From UBA5078 sp964538025 (GTDB taxonomy: Bacteria > Pseudomonadota > Gammaproteobacteria > Pseudomonadales > Pseudohongiellaceae), in contig CAZICZ010000002.1 of NCBI GenBank assembly GCA_964538025.1, positions 186,001-250,000 on the forward strand: a stretch of 64,000 bases of DNA. The letters run 5' to 3'. Position 1 is the first letter of the stretch; each line of letters opens with the position of its first letter. The notes beneath the pieces were generated by a model. The model searched no databases. It was not told where the DNA came from and saw only the letters and a program-made list of their open reading frames with translations. The translations under genes and the position numbers were made by a program. This document shows positions 26,901-35,825 of the stretch, in pieces.

Positions 26901-27962
26901 TTAGTCGAATTGCTCGACTTCATCCATTTCAGTGTCGTCAGAGCCCGCCAGCACGGCGCCTCCCAGCATCTGGGCACGGATTTTGTCTTCCAGCTCCTTG
27001 GCGATCTCGGGGTTCTCCTCCAGATAGGTGGCTGCGTTCTTTTTACCCTGACCGATTTTCTCGCCGTTGTAGGCATACCAGGCGCCCGATTTCTCGACCA
27101 GATTAAGCTTGACGCCCAGATCGATCACTTCGCCCATCCGGTAGATGCCATGGCCGTACATGATCTGGAACTCGGTTTGCCGGAACGGGGGCGCCACCTT
27201 GTTTTTCACAACCTTCACGCGGGTTTCACTGCCCACCACTTCGTCGCCTTCCTTGATGGACCCAATACGGCGAATATCCAGCCGCACGGACGCGTAAAAC
27301 TTCAGGGCGTTACCGCCTGTGGTGGTTTCGGGTGAACCGAACATCACCCCGATTTTCATACGGATCTGGTTGATGAAAATCACCAGGGTGTTGGAATTCT
27401 TGATGTTGCCCGTCATCTTGCGCAAGGCCTGTGACATCAGGCGCGCCTGAAGTCCCATGTGGCTGTCACCCATGTCGCCCTCGATTTCAGCTTTGGGCGT
27501 GAGGGCCGCCACGGAGTCGATGACGACTACGTCCACCGCACCGGAGCGTACGATCATGTCGCAGATCTCCAGCGCTTGTTCCCCGGTGTCAGGCTGGCTG
27601 ACCAGCAGGTTTTCGACGTCCACGCCCAGATTGCCCGCGTAGATTGGATCAAGCGCATGTTCGGCATCGATAAACGCGCAGGTGCCGCCGTTGCGCTGGC
27701 ACTCGGCGATGACCTGCAGGGTCAGGGTCGTCTTTCCGGAAGATTCCGGCCCGTAGATTTCGACAATACGTCCCCGGGGAAGACCGCCAATACCCAGCGC
27801 AATGTCGAGCCCCAGCGACCCGGTGGAGATGGCCGGAATGGCCTCCCGCCCCTTGTCGCCCAAGCGCATCATGGAGCCCTTGCCAAACTGTCTTTCGATT
27901 TGCGAAAGCGCGGCAGTCAGTGCTTTTTCCCGGTTAGTGTCTTTCATCGCGTCGATGGCCAT
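26901..27962 (-). CDS. recA: Recombinase RecA
   Basis: The 353-residue protein has all RecA landmarks: Walker A GPESSGKTTL, Walker B VVVIDSVAAL, loop 2 with FINQIRMKIGVMFGSPETTTGG and an acidic C-terminal tail (DDTEMDEVEQFD). It forms ATP-dependent filaments on single-stranded DNA, promotes strand exchange and triggers LexA cleavage. A LexA-like box lies about 90 nt upstream. recX follows; pncC lies upstream on the same strand. Confidence 0.99.
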   Translation of the reverse strand: MAIDAMKDTNREKALTAALSQIERQFGKGSMMRLGDKGREAIPAISTGSLGLDIALGIGGLPRGRIVEIYGPESSGKTTLTLQVIAECQRNGGTCAFIDAEHALDPIYAGNLGVDVENLLVSQPDTGEQALEICDMIVRSGAVDVVVIDSVAALTPKAEIEGDMGDSHMGLQARLMSQALRKMTGNIKNSNTLVIFINQIRMKIGVMFGSPETTTGGNALKFYASVRLDIRRIGSIKEGDEVVGSETRVKVVKNKVAPPFRQTEFQIMYGHGIYRMGEVIDLGVKLNLVEKSGAWYAYNGEKIGQGKKNAATYLEENPEIAKELEDKIRAQMLGGAVLAGSDDTEMDEVEQFD

Positions 27963-28049
27963 ATGGATTTCCTTTGGACTCTTTCGTCTCTCTTCGCTGT
28001 TCCAAGTCAGGACGACTGGTTTTCATGTGGGGAGTATTAAAACAAAGCT

Positions 28050-28071
28050 TACCTGTATATTCAACCAGTAT
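28050..28071 (-). promoter_or_regulatory. LexA (SOS) box upstream of recA
   Basis: Read on the minus strand the site is TACTG-N10-CAGGTA, fitting the gammaproteobacterial LexA pattern CTG-N10-CAG with AT-rich flanks. The core is at 28053-28068. It lies 88-109 nt before the recA start, where the promoter is expected. Confidence 0.8.
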
Positions 28072-28104
28072 TCGTAAAATTGCGCACGGGGTGCCCTACC
28101 GCTT

Positions 28105-28653
28105 TCAGACGCCCGCCTGCGGGCCGTCATTTTGCGAGATCAGAATATCCAGCAGGCCTTCCAGGGCGACCTCGATCGCCCGCTGGCGCACCGCCTGACG
28201 GTCGCCCGCAAAGTGAAAACAGGTCGCTCGCACCTGTTCCGCCGCCGGCCCCGTCTGCCACGCCCAGGCGAGCCACACCGTTCCCACCGGTTTCGTCTCA
28301 CTGCCTCCGTCTGGCCCGGCGATTCCGCTGGTCGCCACGGCGATCTGTGCTGTGGCGGCATGCAGTGCCCCCAACGCCATGGCAGTGACCGTCTCTTCGC
28401 TCACCGCTCCGGGGCTGTGCTCTGCGCTAAAAAGCGTGGCTGGCACGCCGAGCAGGGTCTGCTTTGCCGCATTGGAATACGTGACAAAGCCCGCCTCAAA
28501 CCACGCCGAGCTGCCGGGAATGTCGGTAATGGCACTGGCGATGCCACCTCCAGTGCAGGACTCAGCCGTGGTGACCCGCCAGCCACGGCGGCGTAATAGC
28601 GCCCCGAGTCGGGCGCTTGAAGACAGGGAGGAAGGGCTCATAGGGACATCCAT
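28105..28653 (-). CDS. pncC: Nicotinamide-nucleotide amidase PncC (CinA C-terminal domain)
   Basis: The protein is 182 residues, or 178 from the second ATG at 28641. It is the stand-alone CinA C-terminal domain, with TAESCTGGGIASAITDIPGSS, GVVTYSN-like FVTYSNAAK, AVSEETV and SGIAGPDGGS. It deamidates nicotinamide mononucleotide to nicotinate mononucleotide in NAD salvage and often sits before recA. The pncC-recA-recX order is the usual one in Pseudomonas-like genomes. Confidence 0.92.
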   Translation of the reverse strand: MDVPMSPSSLSSSARLGALLRRRGWRVTTAESCTGGGIASAITDIPGSSAWFEAGFVTYSNAAKQTLLGVPATLFSAEHSPGAVSEETVTAMALGALHAATAQIAVATSGIAGPDGGSETKPVGTVWLAWAWQTGPAAEQVRATCFHFAGDRQAVRQRAIEVALEGLLDILISQNDGPQAGV

Positions 28654-28719
28654 TGGCGCTTTGGGGCCTGGCAGAAACGTGTCCTGAGCATAGCAAAGAA
28701 TTGCGCGCGACGACGGCTC

Positions 28720-29380
28720 TCAGCGACCGTCACCAACAGGCACCGGCAGAGTCTGTCCCAAGGCAGTGAGCACGGCGACCAGCGCGAGTGCCTGACGCGT
28801 CTCGCCGTCAGCCGACTCCGCCTCTGCCGCTGCAACCGCCTGTTCGGCATCCGCCAAGGGAAGCCATGAAATCAGTCCCGCAGAAAATTGCTGTTCCAGC
28901 ACCGCCTGTGTCCGGCGCGCGGCAGCGACTTTGTCCGTGAGCACCGCGCGTTGCGCCCGCTCCGCGTTATAGCGAGCAATGGCCGTGTCCACTTCCTGCC
29001 AGGCAGCGAGAACGGTCTGCTGATATTCAATGGCCGCTTCCTGTTGTGCCAGTGTTCTCAGCTCTACCGTGCGTTGTCGTCGTCCCTGATCGAACAGCGG
29101 GATGCTAAAACGGGGGCCAAGGGACCATTGCCGGCTCCCCCACTCCGTGAGCGCACGCGTGGAGAGTGATTCCCCTCCCACGCTCGCTCCCAGAATGATT
29201 CTGGGATACAGGTCTGCCTGCGCGACCCCCACGGACGCAATCGCCTCCCGCAGCCGCGCCTCGCTCGCCAGCACGTCCGGGCGTGCCGCCACCACGGAGG
29301 TCGGCATCCCCAAGCTGAGATCGGGCAAGGTCACTGCAGGGGGCACCGCGGCGGTCGGCAGTGGCATCCAATAAATCACC
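28720..29380 (-). pseudogene. C-terminal half of a NodT/TolC-type efflux outer-membrane protein
   Basis: From about 29380 leftward the translation LSLGMPTSVVAARPDVLASEARL and VGVAQADLYPRI is typical of the second repeat of RND efflux outer-membrane lipoproteins. The open frame continues to a normal C-terminus, but the signal peptide, lipobox and first repeat (about 200 residues) are absent. The sequence before the homology belongs to a TonB receptor in another frame. It is a remnant joined by deletion. No pump (RND) or adaptor gene is nearby. Confidence 0.8.
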
Positions 29381-29971
29381 CGCCGCTGCCACGGCCTGCA
29401 GATCACCGGAGACTTCAAACCCTTCAAAATCGGTGCGCATGATCAGGTTCACAGCGCCAGCGACCGCATCCGATCCATACAGGGCAGAGCCACCGTCCGT
29501 CAGAACCTCGATGCGATCAAGCATCACCATGGGAATGGCGTTGATGTCGACCATCTCGCCGCCACTGCGCGTCGTGGTAGCGGCTGCCACCTGTCGGCGG
29601 CCGTTCACCAGCGTCAGGGAGGAGTTCTCGCCAAGATTGCGCAGATTGATGTTCGCCACGCCCTCTGTCTGCGAGTTCTCGCCAGACCCCACATTTGAGA
29701 TAGAGCCCGAGTTGGCGCCCAACTGCTTGATCACGTCCCACACCTGAGCAGCACCCTGCGCCTGCATTGTGCTGCGGTCGATCACCTGCACGGGAGAAGG
29801 ACCATCAAGAGGGCTTCCGCGAAGATAGGACCCGGTAACGAGGACTTCCTCCACCAGGACTTCCTGTTGCGCAAGGACGGGCATGGAATGACCGGCGCTG
29901 ACGCACACGAATAGTTGCAAACAGAGAGGAGCCCCGGAAACGCGGGACGCACAGCGAAAGGGATTGGGCAT
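29375..29971 (-). pseudogene. N-terminal plug fragment of a TonB-dependent receptor
   Basis: The start codon, signal peptide and plug domain are intact: LVTGSYLRG, SLTLVNGRR, IEVLTDGGSALYGSDAVAGAVNLIMR. This resembles receptors common in Cellvibrionales-like and other marine Gammaproteobacteria. Homology ends after FEGFEVSGDL near 29380, where the beta-barrel should begin. The frame then continues out of frame through the efflux gene remnant to 29105 as nonsense sequence. With no barrel it cannot be a transporter. It is divergent from mutS. Confidence 0.82.
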
Positions 29972-30310
29972 GATGATTTCCTAAGCGAACGACAGGGCTC
30001 GCAGTCAACACGATACATTCTGATGGTAGCGAAGGCTTGTGGTGGCGCGGGGAATTTCGCTGCAATACAAGGACTTGAACAAGACTTTAACGAAATGACT
30101 TGAGCATGGCAAGTGCCATGTGTCTCTAATGCACGATTGAAGTAATCCAGACGATATAATCCTGCCTTCCTACGCGAAAATTCAGATTGTCGTGCCAGCG
30201 CCGGGTTTGCTACTCTCCCACGCTAACTCAACAGGATGACACCTGTTTTACAGGTAGTATGCCGACCCCATCCAATCTCCGCCTCCGAGTGATGCAACAG
30301 ACCCTTCGCC
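29972..30310. other. Divergent intergenic region between the TonB fragment and mutS
   Basis: No gene is seen in these 339 nt. A TATAAT word at 30155-30160 is a plausible -10 for mutS, although no clear -35 is at 17 nt. A small inverted repeat ACCTG/CAGGT lies at about 30241-30255, 56 nt before the mutS start. Nothing resembles a tRNA or small RNA gene with confidence. Confidence 0.45.
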
Positions 30311-32914
30311 ATGGATAGCAGCTCGTCTTTTTCCAGTCACACCCCGATGATGCAGCAGTATTTGCGGCTCAAGGCGCAGCACCCGCAGGAGCTGCTCTTT
30401 TATCGCATGGGAGATTTTTACGAACTGTTCTATGAGGACGCCCGCAAGGCGTCGGCGATTCTCGACATCACCCTGACTGCCCGCGGCAAAAGCGACGGCA
30501 AGGAGATTCCGATGTGCGGAATTCCCTTCCATGCCGCCGATCGCTACCTTGCGAGGCTGGTCGACGCAGGGGTCTCCGTGGCGGTGTGCGAGCAAATTGG
30601 CGATCCGGCTACCAGCAAGGGGCCGGTTGAACGTCAGGTGGTTCGCATCATCACCCCTGGCACGCTCAGCGATGAAGCCTTGCTCAACGAACGCCGCGAC
30701 AGTCTGCTCATGGCGTTGACGGGCAGCGGCGACCCCGCGAAGGGACGTTGTCGCTTCGGCCTTGCCTGGATGAACATCAGCAGTGGGCGTTTTCTGGTAA
30801 GTGAAGTGGATTCACTCGACAACCTGAGCGCAGAGATCGAGCGGATCAAGCCCGCCGAATTGCTGTGGAATGAGGATATTTCCGCCCTGGAAGCCTATGC
30901 CAACCGGCAAGGCGCACGGCGTCGCCCGGTGTGGGAATTTGATTTTGAAAGCGCTTACCGGGCCTTGACCCAGCATTTTGGCACCCGCGATCTCCAGGGC
31001 TTTGGCTGCGACGCGCACACGCTTGCGATTGCCGCGGCAGGCTGTTTGCTCGCCTATGCGCGTGACACCCAGCGCTCTGCCCTGCCTCATCTGCAAACTC
31101 TGCAACTGGAACAGGCTAGCGACGCGCTCATTCTGGATGCCGCCAGTCGTCGCAATCTGGAGCTGGATCGCACGCTCGCCGGGGGCACAGACAACACGCT
31201 GATGTCCGTGCTCGACCGCTCTGCGACTGCCATGGGCTCCCGCTTGCTCAACCGCTGGCTGCACCGGCCGCTGCGGAATATTCAGAAGGTTCAGGAACGG
31301 CAACAAATTGTGAGCACGCTGGTGGAGCAGTACCGTTTCGAATCGCTGCATCCACTTCTGCACAGTATTGGTGACATTGAACGCATTTTGGCGCGCGTCG
31401 GACTGCGCTCTGCTCGGCCGCGGGACCTTGCTCGGCTGCGTGACGCCCTCCTGATTCTGCCGGCATTACACGCGCAGCTGCAGCGCATCCTCGACCACAG
31501 CGCCTCACCTTACCTGCAAGCCCTTGCGGGCAGGATCAAGGACTTTCCAATCATCGCGCAGCATTTACAGGCCGCCATCATCGAAAACCCTCCCGTTGTC
31601 ATCCGTGAAGGCGGAGTCATTGCCGAGGGCTACGATGCCGAGCTGGATGAGCTGCGCAATCTCAGCAGTAATGCCGGCCAGTATCTGGTGGATCTCGAAC
31701 TCAAGGAAAAGGCCCGCACCGGGCTCAGTACACTGAAAGTCGGCTATAACCGTGTACACGGATACTACATCGAGGTCAGTAAAAATCAGGCGGAGAGCAT
31801 GCCGGCAGACTATCTGCGACGACAGACACTCAAGAACGCCGAACGCTTTATCACGCCGGAACTGAAAACCTTTGAAGACAAGGTGCTGAGCGCGAACAGC
31901 AAGGCCTTGAGCCGCGAGAAAGCCTTATACGACGCGCTTGTCGAGACCGTCGCAGAGGATCTGACTGACTTGCTGGCCAGTGCTGCCGCGCTTGCTGAAC
32001 TGGATGTTCTCACCACCTTTGCGGAACGCGCACGTTCTCTGGATTTCTGCCAGCCACAGCTGGTGACAGCACCCGGCCTGCGCATTGAGAAGGGACGCCA
32101 CCCGGTCGTCGAGCAGGTGAGCGACACAGTCTTTGTTGCCAATGACGTAAGCTTGAACCCCGAGCAGCAGATGCTGATCATCACCGGCCCCAACATGGGC
32201 GGTAAGTCGACCTACATGCGACAAACGGCACTGATCGTGCTACTGGCGTTCACGGGCAGTTTCGTGCCAGCGGCGCACGCCACGATCGGTCCGATTGACA
32301 GGATTTTCACCCGCATCGGGTCCTCGGACGATCTGGCCGGCGGACGCTCGACATTCATGGTGGAAATGACTGAAACCGCCAATATTCTGCACAATGCCAC
32401 TGCGCAGTCTCTGGTATTGATGGACGAGGTAGGGCGCGGCACCAGTACCTTCGACGGTCTGTCACTCGCGTGGGCGAGCGCCGTGTATATTGCCGAGCGG
32501 TTGCAAGCGATGACCCTGTTTGCCACCCACTATTTCGAGCTGACCGCGCTCCCTGAGCGTTTCCCGACTATCACCAACGTGCATCTGGATGCGTCTGAGC
32601 ATCAGGATGGCATCGTGTTTCTGCATGCAGTAAAGGCGGGCCCAGCGAACCAGAGTTATGGTTTGCAGGTTGCCCAGCTGGCCGGCGTTCCGCTTCCCGT
32701 GATTCAGCGAGCGCGGGAGAAACTGGTGATTCTGGAAAAAGAAAGTCTGCAACAGCTCCGCGGCAGCCGTGAGGCCCGACAGCCCCCGTTGCAGACCGAG
32801 CTGTTTCTGGAGCCCGAACATCCTGTCCTGACGCGACTGAAAGCGCTGAATCCCGATGATCTGAGCGCTCGAGCAGCACTGGAGTTGCTGTACGAGCTCA
32901 AGCGCCAGTTATAA
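30311..32914 (+). CDS. mutS: DNA mismatch repair protein MutS
   Basis: The 867-residue protein has the N-terminal mismatch-binding motif FYELFYEDA with the preceding GDF, connector and lever domains, and the ATPase domain with Walker A GPNMGGKST (about residue 622), DEVGRGTSTFDG and a later ATHYFEL. It recognises mispairs and recruits MutL. The start at 30311 gives the usual MutS opening with MMQQYLRLKAQHP. The gene is followed by fdxA, as in Pseudomonas. Confidence 0.98.
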   Translation: MDSSSSFSSHTPMMQQYLRLKAQHPQELLFYRMGDFYELFYEDARKASAILDITLTARGKSDGKEIPMCGIPFHAADRYLARLVDAGVSVAVCEQIGDPATSKGPVERQVVRIITPGTLSDEALLNERRDSLLMALTGSGDPAKGRCRFGLAWMNISSGRFLVSEVDSLDNLSAEIERIKPAELLWNEDISALEAYANRQGARRRPVWEFDFESAYRALTQHFGTRDLQGFGCDAHTLAIAAAGCLLAYARDTQRSALPHLQTLQLEQASDALILDAASRRNLELDRTLAGGTDNTLMSVLDRSATAMGSRLLNRWLHRPLRNIQKVQERQQIVSTLVEQYRFESLHPLLHSIGDIERILARVGLRSARPRDLARLRDALLILPALHAQLQRILDHSASPYLQALAGRIKDFPIIAQHLQAAIIENPPVVIREGGVIAEGYDAELDELRNLSSNAGQYLVDLELKEKARTGLSTLKVGYNRVHGYYIEVSKNQAESMPADYLRRQTLKNAERFITPELKTFEDKVLSANSKALSREKALYDALVETVAEDLTDLLASAAALAELDVLTTFAERARSLDFCQPQLVTAPGLRIEKGRHPVVEQVSDTVFVANDVSLNPEQQMLIITGPNMGGKSTYMRQTALIVLLAFTGSFVPAAHATIGPIDRIFTRIGSSDDLAGGRSTFMVEMTETANILHNATAQSLVLMDEVGRGTSTFDGLSLAWASAVYIAERLQAMTLFATHYFELTALPERFPTITNVHLDASEHQDGIVFLHAVKAGPANQSYGLQVAQLAGVPLPVIQRAREKLVILEKESLQQLRGSREARQPPLQTELFLEPEHPVLTRLKALNPDDLSARAALELLYELKRQL

Positions 32915-32973
32915 GGCAGGTTTTCACTAAGGGATATCGGAAAAAGGGTTTTCCTTGTGTGCGGCAACCTCAT

Positions 32974-32979
32974 TATAAT
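32974..32979 (+). promoter_or_regulatory. Possible -10 element of fdxA
   Basis: A consensus TATAAT lies 53 nt before the fdxA start. Upstream, TTCCTT at 17 nt is only a weak -35, so a stationary-phase or activated promoter is possible. Confidence 0.45.
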
Positions 32980-33031
32980 GTCGCACTTTGATTGCCCCCG
33001 GCTATTCTGGCCGTGACGAAATGGAGAGATC

Positions 33032-33364
33032 ATGACATTTGTTGTTGGCGAAAATTGCATTCGTTGCAAGCACACCGATTGTGTGGAAGTGTGCCCGGTG
33101 GACTGTTTCTACGAAGGCCCGAACTTTCTGGTCATTCATCCGGATGAGTGCATTGACTGCGCGCTTTGCGAGCCGGAATGCCCGGTCGATGCCATTTATG
33201 CGGAAGACGAGTTGCCCGAAGACCAGCAGCATTTTCTGGCATTGAATGCAGAGCTGGCAGAAAAATGGCCGAATATCACTGAAATGAAGCCTGCCCTCGA
33301 AGACGCCGAAAAGTGGAAGGATGTGCCGGGCAAGCTTCAGTACTTGATCAAGGACGCGGGCTAA
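33032..33364 (+). CDS. fdxA: Seven-iron ferredoxin FdxA
   Basis: The 110-residue protein opens MTFVVGENCIRCKHTDC. Cysteines at 9, 17 and 50 fit the [3Fe-4S] cluster and those at 21, 40, 43 and 46 the [4Fe-4S] cluster of the Azotobacter FdI/FdxA type. It is a small cytosolic electron carrier of uncertain partner. A GGAGAGATC ribosome-binding site precedes the ATG. It converges on rpoS, with a shared terminator between. Confidence 0.95.
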   Translation: MTFVVGENCIRCKHTDCVEVCPVDCFYEGPNFLVIHPDECIDCALCEPECPVDAIYAEDELPEDQQHFLALNAELAEKWPNITEMKPALEDAEKWKDVPGKLQYLIKDAG

Positions 33365-33381
33365 GCCGCTACCCTGCGCGT

Positions 33382-33413
33382 GTGCGGGAGGCACCACTCC
33401 CGCACCTTCTTTC
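33382..33413 (+). terminator. Terminator between fdxA and rpoS
   Basis: A perfect nine-pair stem GTGCGGGAG/CTCCCGCAC (33382-33390 with 33397-33405) with a six-base loop is followed by CTTCTTTCT. It lies between the converging stops of fdxA and rpoS. The T-rich side favours fdxA, though the hairpin may serve both. Confidence 0.75.
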
Positions 33414-34456
33414 TACACGCTTTCTGCTGAAACTCCCGAAAGCGCTGCTATCTCCCGCAAACGCTCCATGGCCTCCAACTGAATTTGCCGTACCCTTTCC
33501 CGCGTAAGCCCAATTTCACGGCCTACCTGTTCCAGCGTGCCGGCTGTGTGGCCGTAAAAACCAAACCGGCGAATGATCACATCGCACTGCTTGGTATTCA
33601 GCAGGTCGAGCCAAATCTGCACTTCTTCGCTCAGTTGCTGACGATGGAGCAGGTCCGCCGGCAAAGAATCCGACTCGTCGGGCACTGTCTCCAGCAGGCT
33701 GTGCTCCTGACCAACGACGGCAGGGCCGTCAGCGGAGATCACCCGCTCGTTGTAGGCAAGAATGCGTTGGACGTCTTCGACGGGTTTGTTGACTCTCGCT
33801 GCGATTTGCGCGGCACCGAGCTCCCCGTCGTCATCGCTGATGATGTCTCGCGAAACACGCAGGTACTGGTTGAGTTCCTTCACGATATGGATGGGCAGGC
33901 GGATGGTTCTGGTCTGGTTCATCAACGCCCGCTCGATATTCTGGCGAATCCACCACGTCGCGTATGTGGAAAACCGATACCCCAGCTCCGGATCATACTT
34001 TTCGACCGCATGCATCAGTCCCAGATTGCCCTCCTGCACCAGATCCAGAAGACTGAGTCCGCGATTCAGATAGCGGCGTGCGATCCGCACAACCAACCTC
34101 AGATTGCTAAGCACCATCTGCTGATAACTTTCCTTGTCACCGGCGAGTGCTCTGCGAGCATAATACACTTCCTGTTCCGCGCTGAGTAATTCGGCGTTGC
34201 CTATTTCATTCAGATACAGACGTGTGACATCCGGACTGCCTGCAATGCGCACCGGACTCTCATCCGCAAGATCATACTGCTGGGGAGTTTCGTGAATACG
34301 TTGAGCACACTCCTCCTCCGGGTCTCGTGCCGACTCTTCTGTAGAATCCTCCGCCTCATGAGAGGCCTCCGACTCAGTGAAATGGGTGTCTAGCTCGGAC
34401 TCTTGTCTGGCGTTATCCATGGTGTTCTCCTTCTCTTCCTTGAGTGAAATTTCCAT
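33413..34456 (-). CDS. rpoS: General stress sigma factor RpoS
   Basis: The protein is 347 residues from the ATG at 34456, or 335 from the ATG at 34420. After an acidic N-terminal part come sigma-70 region 1.2, region 2 with GNLGLMHAVEKYDPELGYRF and STYATWWIRQ (2.3-2.4), region 3, and region 4 with TLEQVGREIGLTRERVRQI. RpoS directs RNA polymerase to stationary-phase and stress promoters. Both starts have a good Shine-Dalgarno (GGAGG before 34456, AAGGAG before 34420), so I cannot choose firmly. The gene follows nlpD, as usual, with about 247 nt between for leader and promoter. Confidence 0.96.
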   Translation of the reverse strand: MEISLKEEKENTMDNARQESELDTHFTESEASHEAEDSTEESARDPEEECAQRIHETPQQYDLADESPVRIAGSPDVTRLYLNEIGNAELLSAEQEVYYARRALAGDKESYQQMVLSNLRLVVRIARRYLNRGLSLLDLVQEGNLGLMHAVEKYDPELGYRFSTYATWWIRQNIERALMNQTRTIRLPIHIVKELNQYLRVSRDIISDDDGELGAAQIAARVNKPVEDVQRILAYNERVISADGPAVVGQEHSLLETVPDESDSLPADLLHRQQLSEEVQIWLDLLNTKQCDVIIRRFGFYGHTAGTLEQVGREIGLTRERVRQIQLEAMERLREIAALSGVSAESV

Positions 34457-34703
34457 GAGGGTCCTCCTTCATTCTGATATCGGGACAACATCGCACGGGA
34501 GGCAAGGAGGCTGAGCAAGACCGATCGGTCCATTTCCCGGGAGCGATACCCGAGAAAAACTAGCATGCAGATTTGAGAGCAAACAAGGCGAGCGCCCGTC
34601 AAACAAGGGATAGTACAGGCTCAATTGGTTATTTAACGTACAGAGTCGAGCGCGCCTTATCGGCGGGACGGTTCAGCGCATGCAAGAGAGTCTGGAAGAA
34701 ATG

Positions 34704-35825
34704 TCAGCGAGGAGGAAGATAAGACGCCGGATCGGAGGGTTTGCCGTCAACACGAATCTCAAAATGAATCAACTCGGTACCGCGCGGGTCAGTGCCGACC
34801 TCCGATATTTTGTCGCCAGCCTGAATTCGAGCTCCCTCTGTGACCAGCATGTTGCTGTTATGGGAATAGGCACTGAGATGGCGCGCGCTATGGCGAATAA
34901 TAATCAGGTCACCCTGACCTTGAATGCCACGACCCGCGTACACCACATCCCCGTCGGCAGCGGCGTAGACTGGATCACCGCGCCGGCCACTGATATCAAT
35001 GCCACGACTGGTTGTCGCGGCCGAGGCTGAAAAACTGCGCAGCACGCGTCCGTCAAGAGGCCACTGCCAGGCGACCCCTTCCACGACACGGCTGGCTGCC
35101 TGATTCACGCGGCGATTGGCAACGGAGGCTTGGGGACGTTGCCCGGTAGAGGCCGGCGCCAGCGCAGGCACTTCGGTCAGAACGCTTGTGCTGACAGCGC
35201 CTGTGTCCAAGGTCAAACGCTGATCGGGGTAAATCGTATAGGGAGGCGTTAAATTGTTGGCCACCGCCAGCGCCCGCACATCGAGCGAATAGCGATAGGC
35301 AATGGAATACAGCGTGTCTCCCCGCACCACGGTATGGGTCATGGCACCGCTCGCGGGGGAACCTGAGGGAGAAGACGACGGGGGTGCCGAGACGGCCGGT
35401 GCCGGAGTCGGTGAAGGCGCCGCGTCTGGGGATTGTCCGGCACTGACGGGTGCTCCTGTCCCGTCGAGTGGGGCGCGGGAAATGCCACTGCGACGTATGC
35501 CCGTCGTTTCATTGACGACATTGACATTCACCCCTGGCGCCGGGTCCACGCGTACACCTGCCGCAATGGTGCGTGCATTGGATCCGCCAGAGGTATTACC
35601 CGACTGGACAGGAGGGGAGGCTGGCGCGGAGGCCCCGCCCGTCGTGGAGTAAATGGGAGGCGGCTGGCGATCCAGCACACGACTCTGATCATCGAGCGGC
35701 GCCTGATAAGGTCTGGCACAGCCCTGCAAAAGCGCGGCAACCACGAACACGCTCGCCGCGCATCCGCGCAAAGCAGCAGAGAATCCAATTCCGGAGGTAT
35801 TCCAGTTCATACACATGTCCATCAC
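34704..35825 (-). CDS. nlpD: NlpD-like LysM/M23 lipoprotein (amidase activator)
   Basis: The 373-residue protein has a lipobox LLQGC (Cys36), a Ser/Pro/Ala-rich linker, a LysM domain (about 160-210: VVRGDTLYSIAYRY) and a C-terminal M23/LytM domain (about 250-372: GIDISGRRGDPVYAAADGDVVYAG). The usual HxH zinc motif reads LIHFEIR, with the first His replaced, so the domain is probably a non-catalytic activator of a cell-wall amidase, like E. coli NlpD with AmiC. The start overlaps the DUF368 stop by 4 nt. Position next to rpoS supports the name. Confidence 0.9.
   Translation of the reverse strand: MMDMCMNWNTSGIGFSAALRGCAASVFVVAALLQGCARPYQAPLDDQSRVLDRQPPPIYSTTGGASAPASPPVQSGNTSGGSNARTIAAGVRVDPAPGVNVNVVNETTGIRRSGISRAPLDGTGAPVSAGQSPDAAPSPTPAPAVSAPPSSSPSGSPASGAMTHTVVRGDTLYSIAYRYSLDVRALAVANNLTPPYTIYPDQRLTLDTGAVSTSVLTEVPALAPASTGQRPQASVANRRVNQAASRVVEGVAWQWPLDGRVLRSFSASAATTSRGIDISGRRGDPVYAAADGDVVYAGRGIQGQGDLIIIRHSARHLSAYSHNSNMLVTEGARIQAGDKISEVGTDPRGTELIHFEIRVDGKPSDPASYLPPR

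Noticed and set aside
30241..30255. CTGTTTTACAG word before mutS looking like an SOS box
   Set aside because: The CTG and CAG are only 5 nt apart, not the 10 required for LexA; treated as a small inverted repeat.
34704..35825. Active M23 endopeptidase
   Set aside because: The HxH zinc motif is degenerate (LIHFEIR) and the usual HxxxD is not apparent, so an activator role is favoured over catalysis.
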